Positions 54,983 to 64,000 of a stretch of 64,000 nucleotides of DNA are shown here, piece after piece. How positions within the stretch are numbered: position 1 is the first letter of the stretch; each line of letters starts with the position of its first letter. The stretch covers positions 186,001 to 250,000 of the forward strand of contig JAACJM010000082.1 of assembly GCA_013368315.1 (NCBI GenBank). The letters are read 5' to 3'. This DNA is from Tetrapyrgos nigripes. Lineage: Eukaryota > Basidiomycota > Agaricomycetes > Agaricales > Campanellaceae. A model generated the notes under the pieces. The model was given only the letters and a program-made list of their open reading frames with translations. It did no database searches and was not told the DNA's origin. Position numbers and translations under genes: made by a program.

Positions 54983-56373
54983 ATGTTTGAAGCAAAACTC
55001 AACGAGGCTAGCTTGCTCAAAAAGCTACTTGACGGTACGCAAAAGCCACCTCACCTGTCCCGCCAGTCATCCTGACGCGTCCCACTTTTCCTTCTGACAG
55101 CCATCAAGGAGCTCGTCACCGACGCCAATTTCGACTGCAACGAGGAAGGCATCAACCTCCAAGCCATGGACAACTCCCACGTTGCTCTCGTCTCTGTTCT
55201 TCTCTCGCATACCGGCTTCAAAAAGTATCGCTGCGACCGCCCAATACCTCTCGGCGTTAACATCACTTCTTTGCAAAAAGTCTTGAGATGCGCGAAAGAC
55301 GACGACATTTGCACGCTTAAATCCGCCGATGACGCGGATATTCTCAACATTGTGTATGAGGCCAAAAGTACGCGTCGCCTCTTTTCTTCTCTTATTCTGA
55401 CGCGCTCATGTCCCTTGCCAGACACCGACCGCATCTCCGAGTATGACCTGAAGCTGATGGATATCGACTCGGACAGTCTGGGTATCCCAGACACTGACTA
55501 TGACGCCCGTGTAATCATGTCCTCGTCTGAATTTGCCCGTATTGTTCGCGACCTCTCCCAGCTTGGAGAGAGCGTCCGGATTGATGTTAGCAAAGAGGGT
55601 GTTCGCTTCGGTGCTGACGGCGAGGCCGCAAACGGTAGCGTGTTGTTGAAAGGCAAAGGCCCTATTGGCAAGGTTTCCGGAGGACCAGTCAGTGGTAACA
55701 GTAAAGGCGAGGAGGGTAGTGGCGACGGTGAGGATGAGGATGCCCAGCCCAATGGCACAGGAGACGGTGACGAGGATGAAGAAGACGCCGAGGTCAAGAA
55801 GGAGAAGACGAAAATCAAAAAGGAGAAAACCGACGACGACGTTGACATGGACGAGGATAAGGACAAGGACGAGGACGACGAGGACGGCGAGCCCGAAGTC
55901 GATAATGATGACGATGACGATGATGAAGAGGGCAGTGATTCGAAGAAGAGAAAGAAAAAGGTTCGTCCAAACATCTCATTTCCCAGACTAGACTTATTCT
56001 GACAAATTTCCGAACATAGGCCAAGGGCTCTTCGAAACCCGCCAAAAAGCCCAAGACTTCCAAAGGTAAGGGCAAGCGCAAATCTGGGAATGATTCCGAC
56101 GATGAAGGGGAGGTCGACTCCGTCATCATCGAGATGAACTCTCACGTCAGCTTGACGTTCTCCCTCAAATACCTCGTCAACTTTTCCAAGACCGCCAACA
56201 TGCACAACCGAGTGCAGCTCTACATGAGCAACGACGTTCCTTTGTTGGTGAGCTATCTTCCGTTTCTCTTTTCTCCCTCTAGTCCTTTCTGACCACCCAT
56301 TATGCAGGTCTCCTACGACTTTGGACCAGGCTACGTCCGTTACTACCTGGCTCCCAAGATTGGTGACGACTAG
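54983..56373 (+). CDS. PCNA: PCNA sliding clamp with a large internal insertion
   Basis: Homotrimeric DNA clamp that tethers polymerases and repair factors. Five exons (54983-55034, 55101-55367, 55422-55960, 56020-56247, 56308-56373) sum to 383 residues in frame; a usual PCNA is ~258-260. Conserved blocks: [37 protein letters not shown] (interdomain loop), the Lys equivalent to human K164 in [31 protein letters not shown] and a C-terminal [10 protein letters not shown]. Between GSVLLK and VIIEMN, where normal clamps have about a dozen residues, lie ~137 residues rich in Gly, Asp/Glu and Lys. They include two psi-K-x-E motifs (VKKE, IKKE) and a KKRKKK cluster. Clamp core residues appear intact. 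Confidence 0.95.
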
Positions 56374-58253
56374 GCTGCAAACGCAACCGACTCCAACCCA
56401 ACCCAGCATGATTCATTCCTTTTTGTAACTACCTCTGTTGTCTTAGCTCTGCGAATATCTGCATGTTATCTCTTTCCACTACATATGTGTAATTTAAAAT
56501 GGTTTTATTCTGTTGGTCAATTGTACTCTCGGACGTGGTGCTAAATAGACTAGTAAGGTGGTGCCCAGAAGAGCAGACTTGGTTGAGACCGACAAAAATA
56601 TCATAGACCATGAAGGTCGGAACGAGGATAGTCACGAAGTTGAACCCTCGACTTCTCCAGCCTTTACTGCAGGGAAACATCTACAATAGGACGCCGTCGT
56701 CAACCAACCGTTTAGACTCCCAGATAACAGCCAAGATGAGCGATATCTGTTCATAAAACCTTCCTGATTCAGCCTTGGAAAAACCAGTAGAGAACCGGCC
56801 AGAGAACGAGCACTGTTATTCAGGCTCTGGTACGGGTCTGCTGGACTTGGCAGGACAGTCTAGTGGCTTCAGTTCCGGTGGAATGCAATGGGTAAAAGTA
56901 GCTGAGAAGGTTATACTGAACCGGACCACTGCTGCATTTGTAAATTGTTAGAACCGACACTGCCAGTGCTCGTCGGGGTAGCGAGGACCGTGTTGTCCTG
57001 AACATGTTAAAGACAGAAAGAGGGCGTCTTTGATGATGTGAAAGGCTTGAAGCTTGTACGACAACTGCGGATTGTGTCTCGAGATGGAGAATTGGAATGG
57101 AAACAGTGTTCTTTATACCGCTGAGCTGAGCAGAATAATAGACGTTTTATGTTGAATATAAAGATTGGCACACGAGCGAGGTTGTATCAGCAGGAAGTTG
57201 AGCAAACACAGAGAGAAACACTCGGCGCAATGCTAGATTGGATACGATGACGATGACGACGGTGATGCTCATCCTGACGATACTACAAAGGTGAGGTTAA
57301 CGACGACTCGACACAGTGGATAGCAGACTCACCTCAAGGTCCAAGGTGCACACGACCACTTCTCGAATCACTCGGTATTACCACTGAGAACTGCTCAATG
57401 AATCTTTGCACCTGTTCCCAGCCAACGTTTTGCGTTGGTGTTTGAGAATGTAAGCCAAGTCTGCAGTCTTCACTGTGATTCCGGAAACAACGTCAATTGC
57501 GATGAATGCGGACAGACAGTCACCGTGTCCCAAATAGAGAGGCAGCAACCACACCGGAAGGTCAAGCCAGCTGACAGTGATAGGTATCCGTCAATTCCTT
57601 GCTGGTTTTCGGTGTTTTGTTTTTTCGCGTTCTTTTCCTGGCTTCCAGATATCCTTGAAGTGGCATAGAGTGCACATGGACAGGCAAAAGGGCGATACAA
57701 GCGAATTAAATTTCGCGAAAGAACTGGGGTCTGATCAATTGGGTGGTGATGGTAGCGGAACAAGTTGTCGCCGCGTCCTTTGGCAATTTCTTCAGAGGAT
57801 AGTTACATAGCAACCACAAATCATATCACAGTACGTAGAACAACTTGAGAAAACTACAAAGCATTGAAAGCAAGGAAAGCCTAGGAGAAAGTCCTTGACA
57901 TAGCGTATCGATACAAGCAAGATACAAGATAAAAATATAATTCTGCACGAGTCCGAGTGATTGACGTCTTGGGCAGCCTGGACATAGTTTGGAGACTCAA
58001 CCATGCATGGCTACGCGAATAGTTCCAGGCGTAGTTCCAGATGTATGAGCTGGAGATCGTCTTTCGTGACTATCATCTGCATCTTCGTGAAATCCATAAT
58101 GTAAGATAGAAATAAAAAAGTGAAAATGAAAAGAAGAAGTAGGGATTGTTTGAGAGTCCACACTGTCGGCATTAAAATGAGTCCTTCAGGCAAAACAGAC
58201 AAGCGCTAAGGACAACTCACCGCATTTGCCACTCGACTAATATTTCATACCAT
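56374..58253. other. 1.9-kb gene-free region
   Basis: No frame carries recognisable motifs. A 61-codon minus-strand frame at 56820-57005 starts MFRTTRSSLPRRALAV, like a mitochondrial presequence, but no convincing continuation was found. Short frames near 57435-57810 overlap on both strands. Confidence 0.4.
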
Positions 58254-58874
58254 CTACTTTCTGCCCATGTTCTTGTTCTTCCTAAAGAGGAGACGAAGAT
58301 TAACGAACATCCTCCTGACTTTGGAAGGCTTCCTGCCCCTACGCCTCTTGAAGAGACGGGTAAGCAACCTCGTGATGGTAGACCCAGCATCATCCTCCAG
58401 TGCCCTCATTTCGCGGGTCCTCTCACTTCTTGCCCGAGCAATCTCAAGCTCTTCGTCATCTACCCTCTTGTTTCGCAACGGTGCCTTCCCCTTAGCTGAT
58501 CCATACCAATATGCCAAGTTCCCCTCTCTCTCCGAGGAATGAAACCTCCAAGACGGTAAGCCCATGTCGGCACGAGATTCGTTGAGTTCTTCGACACGAG
58601 CATTGAGGTACTCTTCTTGTCTCTGCTTTTGGTTCCGTTGTCGGGCTTCATAAACGGCAGCTTGGAATTCGGGATAGGTCTTGTCGCACCATGACGTGCG
58701 ACCGCGTTGAGTGTAGGCGATGGCGGGGTGGGATGGGACATAATCCCTGAGGTTGGCGTAGGAGCTCTTCCTGACGTAGGTGACAGCGCGTTTGCTGCCA
58801 CCGGTTCTTTTGCCTACGATGATGTCGTCGTCTTTCCGCTTCCTGGGGAGAAGGAAGGGTATAAAGCGTGGCAT
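58254..58874 (-). CDS. Small basic hypothetical protein
   Basis: Uninterrupted 206-residue frame from the ATG at 58874 (MPRFIPFLLPRKRKDDD). It is Arg/Lys-rich with Glu-rich helical stretches (ARQRNQKQRQEEYLNARVEE; LEIARARSERTREMRALEDD) and a very basic end (RLLTRLFKRRRGRKPSKVRR ... NKNMGRK). No family recognised. The absence of introns is unusual beside its intron-rich neighbours. Overlapping frames on both strands reduce certainty, but this one is the longest and has an even, protein-like composition. Confidence 0.5.
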   Translation of the reverse strand: MPRFIPFLLPRKRKDDDIIVGKRTGGSKRAVTYVRKSSYANLRDYVPSHPAIAYTQRGRTSWCDKTYPEFQAAVYEARQRNQKQRQEEYLNARVEELNESRADMGLPSWRFHSSEREGNLAYWYGSAKGKAPLRNKRVDDEELEIARARSERTREMRALEDDAGSTITRLLTRLFKRRRGRKPSKVRRMFVNLRLLFRKNKNMGRK

Positions 58875-59754
58875 GTTGACGGTGAAGGATCGTAGACCTT
58901 GTGCTTGTGGAGTTAAATGTAAAAGAGCGTGTTGTTCTCCCAGCTACCAGAGACTGAAAGAAGTGGAAGGAAGGGGGAAGTGATAAACAACCACCAATAA
59001 GTAGGAAGTGGTATTTAACGGAAAGAGGCTTAAAGCGGGGAAGAATGGTCCTCATTGTTCTTGTCACGAGATCGTGCCACTGGTCTGACCGTGGGCGAGT
59101 TTTGTCTTGACGAACGACCGATGTTAGCACAAAGGAACCTTGCTGAATATGATTCCCGACGTGGCTGCCCAGAGAGACAAAGGTAGACGGATAATAAATG
59201 GCCGGGGGTAAGCAGTGCGGACCAGCATGAAGTAGTTCGGAAAGGGCCGTCAGGGGAGTTGCAGTTTCTACACCGGTACCAGTAAAAGTTCATTTCTGGT
59301 ATCTGTACGAGAGAGGTCATATGAAGGATCATGATACTTACAAGTTCATAGGCTCGCCCCAAAGTATGGGGTAGTAGGTTTGAAGAAACTTGCTGTTCTT
59401 CCTGGTGTTTAAACTGGGTTGTAACTTGTCACGAGAAGTACCAACTAGTCTGTGTCAGGTAGATTCCAAGCTGGTACGCCTCTTGTGTAGCATGTTGAAC
59501 TGAGTTTGAAGGGATACATAAGAGCATGCATTGCGTCGAAGTCGACGTCGTCCATGATGACAGTTAGGACAGAAAGGTCGGTCGTGTGAATTTGACCCAA
59601 TGCGCTCTTTTTTTCTCTTCTTCCCTAGTGCAACTACACTGGGCTGCAACTTGATGGTCTCTGAGCTACCAAACGTCAATGAAGAGCGCATATAAAGTTT
59701 AAGAATAATCCGAGGCATATTCGACGTATCGAGAATCGTCTCAGTCCTGTCCAT
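58875..59754. other. 880-bp region without a called gene
   Basis: Minus-strand frames at 59030-59362 and 59455-59754 show no family features. Nothing else seen. Confidence 0.4.
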
Positions 59755-60429
59755 GCCATCCTGGAACGAAGCAGTACTGGATTACCTTCTGGCTTTTGGG
59801 CCCGCGTGCTACCACGACATCAGTCAGGATTACACCTCTCTATCAAAGGCTGAAGCGCTGAAGGCGTGTAGCTGGGCGCGGAAACAGAAAGAGTATGTTG
59901 TTCCTCGGTGCCCGTATGTCACTCAGTCACTGACCTTTATGTTCTTTTTCACTATATCTGGGATGCTGTGAATGAAGAAGGCGTTTCGCCTGTCTACAAG
60001 GCTTTGTGTGGGACTGTCTTCGTCAAGTTCACCCTATGATAAACCTTCCATTGTAGCCCAGGAACCTTTCCACCCGCTGCATTTGTCAAATTGTCCCGAT
60101 GGCCAACTCATTCCTGTGTCGACAAATCATCACTGTTATCCCAATAACATACTTTTATCTTCTCAACTTCTGCAGTGCGACTGCATCCCTCAAAACGCAT
60201 TTGCGTCACCCGCCGACAAAGGAATCGCTTGCGAGAAAGGTCCCAGCCTTTCGCCGTTCGGCAACGTTGGCATACACGGCGGGGATGAGTGCGGCATTTT
60301 TGGAGTAAACCTCCGCAATGGCCGGACTACTCCATGCGGGACCGTTTCTACGCCGAACTGCTATATGGAGTAGCTCCGGCCGCGGAAGAAAACTCGCTCA
60401 TCGTTCAGAATCACTCATCCCTGCCGTGA
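59755..60429 (+). pseudogene. Coding-like segments of a small unresolved gene, probably disrupted
   Basis: Several plus-strand stretches read like protein but do not chain cleanly. They are WNEAVLDYLLAFGPACYHDI from an ATG at 59753; WDAVNEEGVSPVYKALCGTV from about 59958; and ATASLKTHLRHPPTKESLAR from about 60178, leading to a hydrophobic TLAYTAGMSAAF. That last frame meets a stop just after a T5 run at about 60296-60300; with one T fewer it would continue through WSKPPQWPDYSMRDRFYAEL to a stop at 60429. Splice sites between the first pieces could not be made consistent. No family recognised. It may be a decayed gene or one whose exons I have misjoined. Confidence 0.3.
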
Positions 60430-60646
60430 TACCTAGTCGTTCAAGAGCTGGCCACGGTACATGCAAGAAGCCCCATTCCGTACGCGATGCCTTTTCAATG
60501 AGTAATTTTGTTCTCCGTCTTGACTAGGACTGACCCTTGACGACACACTGCCAGCTTTACATAGAATGGCTGAGAGAAGGAGCACCGTTCCTCTGGCGAT
60601 AACTTGGAATTGCAGTCGAGTTTGTGCTGCCTCTCGAACATGATCA

Positions 60647-60728
60647 GGGCACTTGGCACAGTTGGTAGCGCGCACGCTTCGCACGTGATGAATGCGTGAG
60701 GTCAGGAGTTCGACTCTCCTAGTGTCCA
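60647..60728 (+). tRNA. tRNA-Ala (anticodon CGC) with a 9-nt intron
   Basis: The acceptor stem GGGCACT pairs with AGTGTCC and includes the G3:U70 wobble pair that marks alanine tRNAs; the discriminator is A. The D loop is AGTTGGTA; the D stem has one A-C mismatch. The anticodon stem CACGC/GCGTG encloses 16 nt: TTCGCA, then CGTGATGAA, then T. Anticodon CGC therefore sits at 34-36, with a 9-nt intron after position 37, the canonical place. The T arm is AGGAG-TTCGACT-CTCCT. A T-run at about 60746 can serve as Pol III terminator. Confidence 0.85.
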
Positions 60729-61378
60729 TAAGATTTTGGATTGGTACTTTTTCTCCGAATTGGACCATGCATTTATGCTTCTCTTTTTTTTTGAGGTTAT
60801 GCTTGTCTTACAGTTCAATGAAGCATACAGATTCAGCTGTCGCGCACTTTGAATCTGACTCAAGACCATCATCCTCGACTCGAGGCGTTGAATATTCGGT
60901 TGTGAAGGTCTGCCACCAATTCAAGCTTGTCGTGTAAGTATTGATTTTCTCGTCGTTAAATGCACTCAAACCTCCTGCAAGGCAATGAACAACTGCGCGA
61001 CGCGAGGTTTTCTCCACCCATGAGCGATGATCCATGGAAGGCGATGCGCCACACTTCCGAATCACAATTATTTGGAGCGTCCACCATTGTAAAGGTAGAC
61101 TTGTGGCACCGCTAGACAATTGATTGCCATCTCCATGCGATTTATATCTTTCTCAGCCTGACTACCAAGGCGAGAGTGATCTGGACGGCATGAATTATTC
61201 TACATAGTTGTTGATACCGCATCTCGCCTTCATTTGTCGTTACTAGCACTGATTCTTTTACCTAAAACTATCAACCCATTGACTCTCAAAACACTCGCGA
61301 CTCGGAGCATCCTGAGAGGTATGTATTCGAGCTGTATTTGAGACTTGTTCAAAACTGTTTTTATCGTCTCCACGCAGG
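60729..61378. other. Intergenic region
   Basis: 650 bp between the tRNA and the promoter of the small secreted-protein gene; nothing recognised beyond the Pol III terminator-like T-run. Confidence 0.4.
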
Positions 61379-61386
61379 TATAAAAG
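61379..61386 (+). promoter_or_regulatory. TATA box of the small secreted-protein gene
   Basis: TATAAAAG, 74 bp upstream of the ATG at 61453; a near-consensus TATA element, consistent with a strongly regulated secreted-protein gene. Confidence 0.6.
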
Positions 61387-61452
61387 CTTATCGCTTAGGT
61401 TGATCCTTTCACAATTCGAACGAACTCCCCAAGAAATTCACACCTCTCGAAG

Positions 61453-61905
61453 ATGATCTACAATTTGAAATCCATCGCAATGTTTTCTCTCCTCGTCCTT
61501 TTCCAAGGATTTTCTGGAGCCAGTGCTGTTTGTGAGTATCCATTGCGTTGTCCTCGATGCTCCAAATATCTGAATCTGCCTCGATTCTCTAGGCTCAGGA
61601 AATGAAGACGTACGTTGAAGCCTTCGCCGTGCTCTGGTCCCTTACTGACAACTTCTGAATCCCTTTCATCCTTCGAACTCCAGTGTAGGTGACGAATGAC
61701 TATTGTACGCGTATAGATCGGCTCATATCTTCTCATCTAGGTCCTTCTAACGAGATCTGCTGCCCACGTCTCGCGGCTGGAAGTGATGGGTGCGTTCTTG
61801 TCTTTTTTTATATTCTAGTACTCCTTTACTCGTTTCTCATCGGTTCTCCTCTTTCAAAATAGCTGCATCGTCCCAATCTCCGTCGGTACTGGTCCCGAGT
61901 GCTAA
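61453..61905 (+). CDS. Small secreted six-cysteine protein, apparently with a one-nucleotide exon
   Basis: Five exons (61453-61531, 61593-61609, 61684 alone, 61741-61789, 61863-61905) sum to 63 codons including TAA. The first ~26 residues are a signal peptide (hydrophobic core MFSLLVLF, then GASA). The predicted mature part is only ~36 residues with six cysteines at 27, 33, 39, 40, 50 and 62, spaced C-x5-C-x5-CC-x9-C-x11-C, the order seen in knottin-like disulfide proteins. Exon 2 ends in phase 0 and exon 4 needs one preceding base. The single T at 61684, flanked by CTCCAG and GTAGGT, supplies it and completes the codon for Cys33. Direct joining of exons 2 and 4 gives a different open frame with a later stop, so transcript data must decide. 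Function unknown. Confidence 0.65.
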
Positions 61906-63773
61906 GCAAATCGCATACGCATATGTCTCCTTGTAAATATGTCAACTAATGGAAGTCTGTAATCTATTTCGGCCAATCATACCTCATTCGGAATCATACC
62001 TGCCTTTATTCCAAAGGAGGAGAGACTTGCCTTAACCTGTTATGCTTTCTTTTCTAAAATTTGGGAGCTATCGACCCACTCCGCTGGAACACATAAATCA
62101 GGCTATGTGATTTTTTATCCACAGCGCACCTCACGTCCGAACCATTCAATGCCCCACATTTCTGATCTGCCACTGGCCAGTGCCTTTGATATTGTTTTGA
62201 ACGTCTGTAAAACATAGATTTGCGGTACCGCTAGACGATGACCACTCACCGGTTCCCTACTGAATCCCCCACATTTATTAACCTCCAAGGCAACAGCGGG
62301 AAGGTACGTCAATTATAGACAATAAGATCCCGCATCTAATTTTCCTTCTCCTTCTCCTTCTGAGTCCTGCATTGAATAGCACGGATAGCTTCTAGCTCTT
62401 CAATCTCATATGCCTAGACATCAAGTTTACAATGAGTAGGGAGATAAAGTTGAACCTCGGGTTCCGGAAGAAGACCTACCAAAGTAAAGTCCTTCAACAG
62501 CAGATTCCACTAAAAAAATCTTGAATGACACTGAGATCTGAAGAAAGAGAGGATTGCATCCTTGGGATTTGCGAGGACTGCAGAGGAGAAGACAGTGGGG
62601 GCGCAGACAAGTGTTTGTCAGAACAAATTAACAGCAAAATCTCGCTTTGCCTGCTCCTTAAGTATCTGTCAGTTCGCTGTGCATTTCATGATCAGTCTAT
62701 CTCAGGCTGCTGGTGCTCATCACACCAACATTATGATGAACTTCTCGAAAAGTGAGTGTTATAGTTTGGGAACATATAGTTGCACCTATCAAACCTTATC
62801 CAGAATATTCTTGATTGATTGGGTATCCAGTGGCCCATTTTCCTAGGCCACACAACATCAATACCTGTCCCAACAGCGCTTCAAATGGATCTATGGGTGG
62901 ATACTTATGATACTGCATGGATCTCTCCTCCTCATTTGCTTTGGTGACCCTATTTCTTTAGTCACGAGTCAGAACTTGGTTTTAACAGTATTTTGCAGAA
63001 TTGTTATGCATTTATGTCTCTAGCGCTTAAGACTTTGCACCAATTCTAGATACAAATTCGAATTTAGAATCAGAATCAGAATATCAACAGTCAGAAAAGT
63101 CAAATTCAATCAGATTTTCATTCCAGTTTAGTACTGTACAAGTTTTCTGTGCTAAAATAGTCGTCTTGAGTCGTTGTGTCCCAGCACACGAGAGCGAGAT
63201 GCAGCAAGCGAACGAGTATATTCCGTTTTGTCCTGCTAGATGACGGCGGGAAGCAAGGACAATCGGATGCGAAAACATCCAGAACGACGTACTAAATACT
63301 ACAGAAACAGGGGCTACCTATCTGCGGCAAACATGTAATTAAAATCTACGAGCTTCCGAGCTCACTATCAAAGTACAAAATCCAACATTCTAGACTATAC
63401 TATTGCGGTCACTTCTGACTCCTGCCGACCTTCTCGTCTTGCGTTCTGAAAGTTCAAATCGTAGTGACTGTGATAAAACAAGAGTGATTGAGAAATCTCA
63501 ACTTGGAACCTAATGTTGGTACCTGATCTTCAGTTTGGAGTTGATCAGATACTTGGAATGCTAACTTGGCAGGCACCCTTTGCGCGGTTGCTATTTATGG
63601 AACTTGTCGGTGATCGGTTTCATTTTTTTTCTACTCAACTCGACAGCTTTTCTCTTCTGTTTTGATACCAGTCAAGGTGACCGAACCTAGCTTCAAACCA
63701 GTAGAGTCACTGTATGATCAACCAATTTACAAAAGCCATGAAGGTGTTGATGTGTAACAATCAGGCCCGGTAG
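61906..63773. other. 1.9-kb gene-free region
   Basis: Short frames (62115-62312 minus, 62525-62755 and 62562-62846 plus, 63084-63278 minus) have no recognisable features. No RNA gene was identified. Confidence 0.45.
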
Positions 63774-63852
63774 GCCCTACATCAGGCTTGGGCTTGGCTT
63801 GGGCTTAGGGCTTTAAGCCCAGGCCCGCACATCAATATACATGATGTAGGGC
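63774..63852. repeat. Hairpin-forming GGGCTT-rich repeat
   Basis: An 11-bp perfect inverted repeat, GCCCTACATCA (63774-63784) and TGATGTAGGGC (63842-63852), encloses several GGGCTTG/GGGCTTA units and GGGCTTTAAGCCC, itself palindromic. It could be a small foldback element or tip of a dispersed repeat. No target duplication was identified. Confidence 0.6.
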
Positions 63853-64000
63853 ACTCACTGACTGATCCAAAAGCTGCGTAGTCCCATCCGCCATTACTGC
63901 TCCCAAGTGTATCATCATGATTGACTGTATAACATAGCTAGGTGTTAGAATTGAAGGGAACTTCAAGGGATTTGCTTCCATCTCAATGTATTCTTGATTA

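Noticed and set aside
55498..56409. 303-codon minus-strand frame across PCNA
   Set aside because: Antisense of the PCNA insertion; its poly-Ser content is the complement of the Asp/Glu/Lys codons.
1..64000. CRISPR arrays, rRNA genes, bacterial-type operons or phage genes
   Set aside because: None seen; gene structure and content are those of a fungal nuclear genome.

Overview
The window reads as a stretch of nuclear genome from a mushroom-forming basidiomycete (Agaricomycetes). Genes are split by many short introns, mostly about 50-75 bp with GT-AG ends. The protein families are fungal/eukaryotic: PMT4, RPN10, SCO1, ATG7, Rab escort protein, nucleolin, CSE1, SDH4 and PCNA. The retroelement debris at the left edge has the RNase H plus tyrosine-recombinase character common in agaric genomes. 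No bacterial-type operons, CRISPR arrays or phage genes were seen. All exon maps were built by eye from splice signals and reading frame; where stated, the exon lengths add up to an intact frame.

Layout: 1-3.5 kb is decayed mobile-element and repeat DNA. 3.6-18.6 kb is a compact housekeeping block: PMT4 (-), a very large PPR-type protein (+), RPN10 (-), SCO1 (-) and ATG7 (+). 18.8-24.5 kb is a tandem duplication of a secreted carboxylesterase (copy A frameshifted, copy B intact; both -). 24.6-39.6 kb holds Rab escort protein (-), a nucleolin/NSR1 homologue (+, with a homopolymer frameshift), a TauD-type dioxygenase (-), a tail-anchored FHA protein of the SLMAP/Far10 type (-), CSE1 (+) and SDH4 (+). 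A third, intact carboxylesterase (+) lies at 40.7-42.8 kb, followed by a head-to-head pair: a 19-exon coiled-coil protein (-) and a Pro/Ser-rich protein (+). 51.5-52.2 kb is a bZIP factor. 52.2-55 kb is mostly empty but carries a MITE. PCNA (+) is at 55-56.4 kb. The remaining ~7.6 kb is gene-poor, with a small basic hypothetical protein (-), a damaged or unresolved small gene, a tRNA-Ala with a 9-nt intron, and a small secreted six-cysteine protein.

Gene relations: five gene pairs are divergent with short shared upstream regions (58, 63, 127, 142 and 526 bp), so bidirectional promoters are likely. The housekeeping genes cover ER glycosylation, proteasome, autophagy, mitochondrial respiration (SCO1, SDH4, possibly the PPR protein), Rab prenylation, nuclear transport and replication. 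They share no single pathway.

Most notable observations: (1) PCNA carries an extra ~125-residue acidic/lysine-rich insertion inside its second domain. (2) The small secreted six-cysteine gene appears to need a one-nucleotide exon to complete its cysteine framework. (3) All three carboxylesterase copies keep a GC-AG intron at the same site. (4) The nucleolin homologue has a one-base frameshift in an A8 run.
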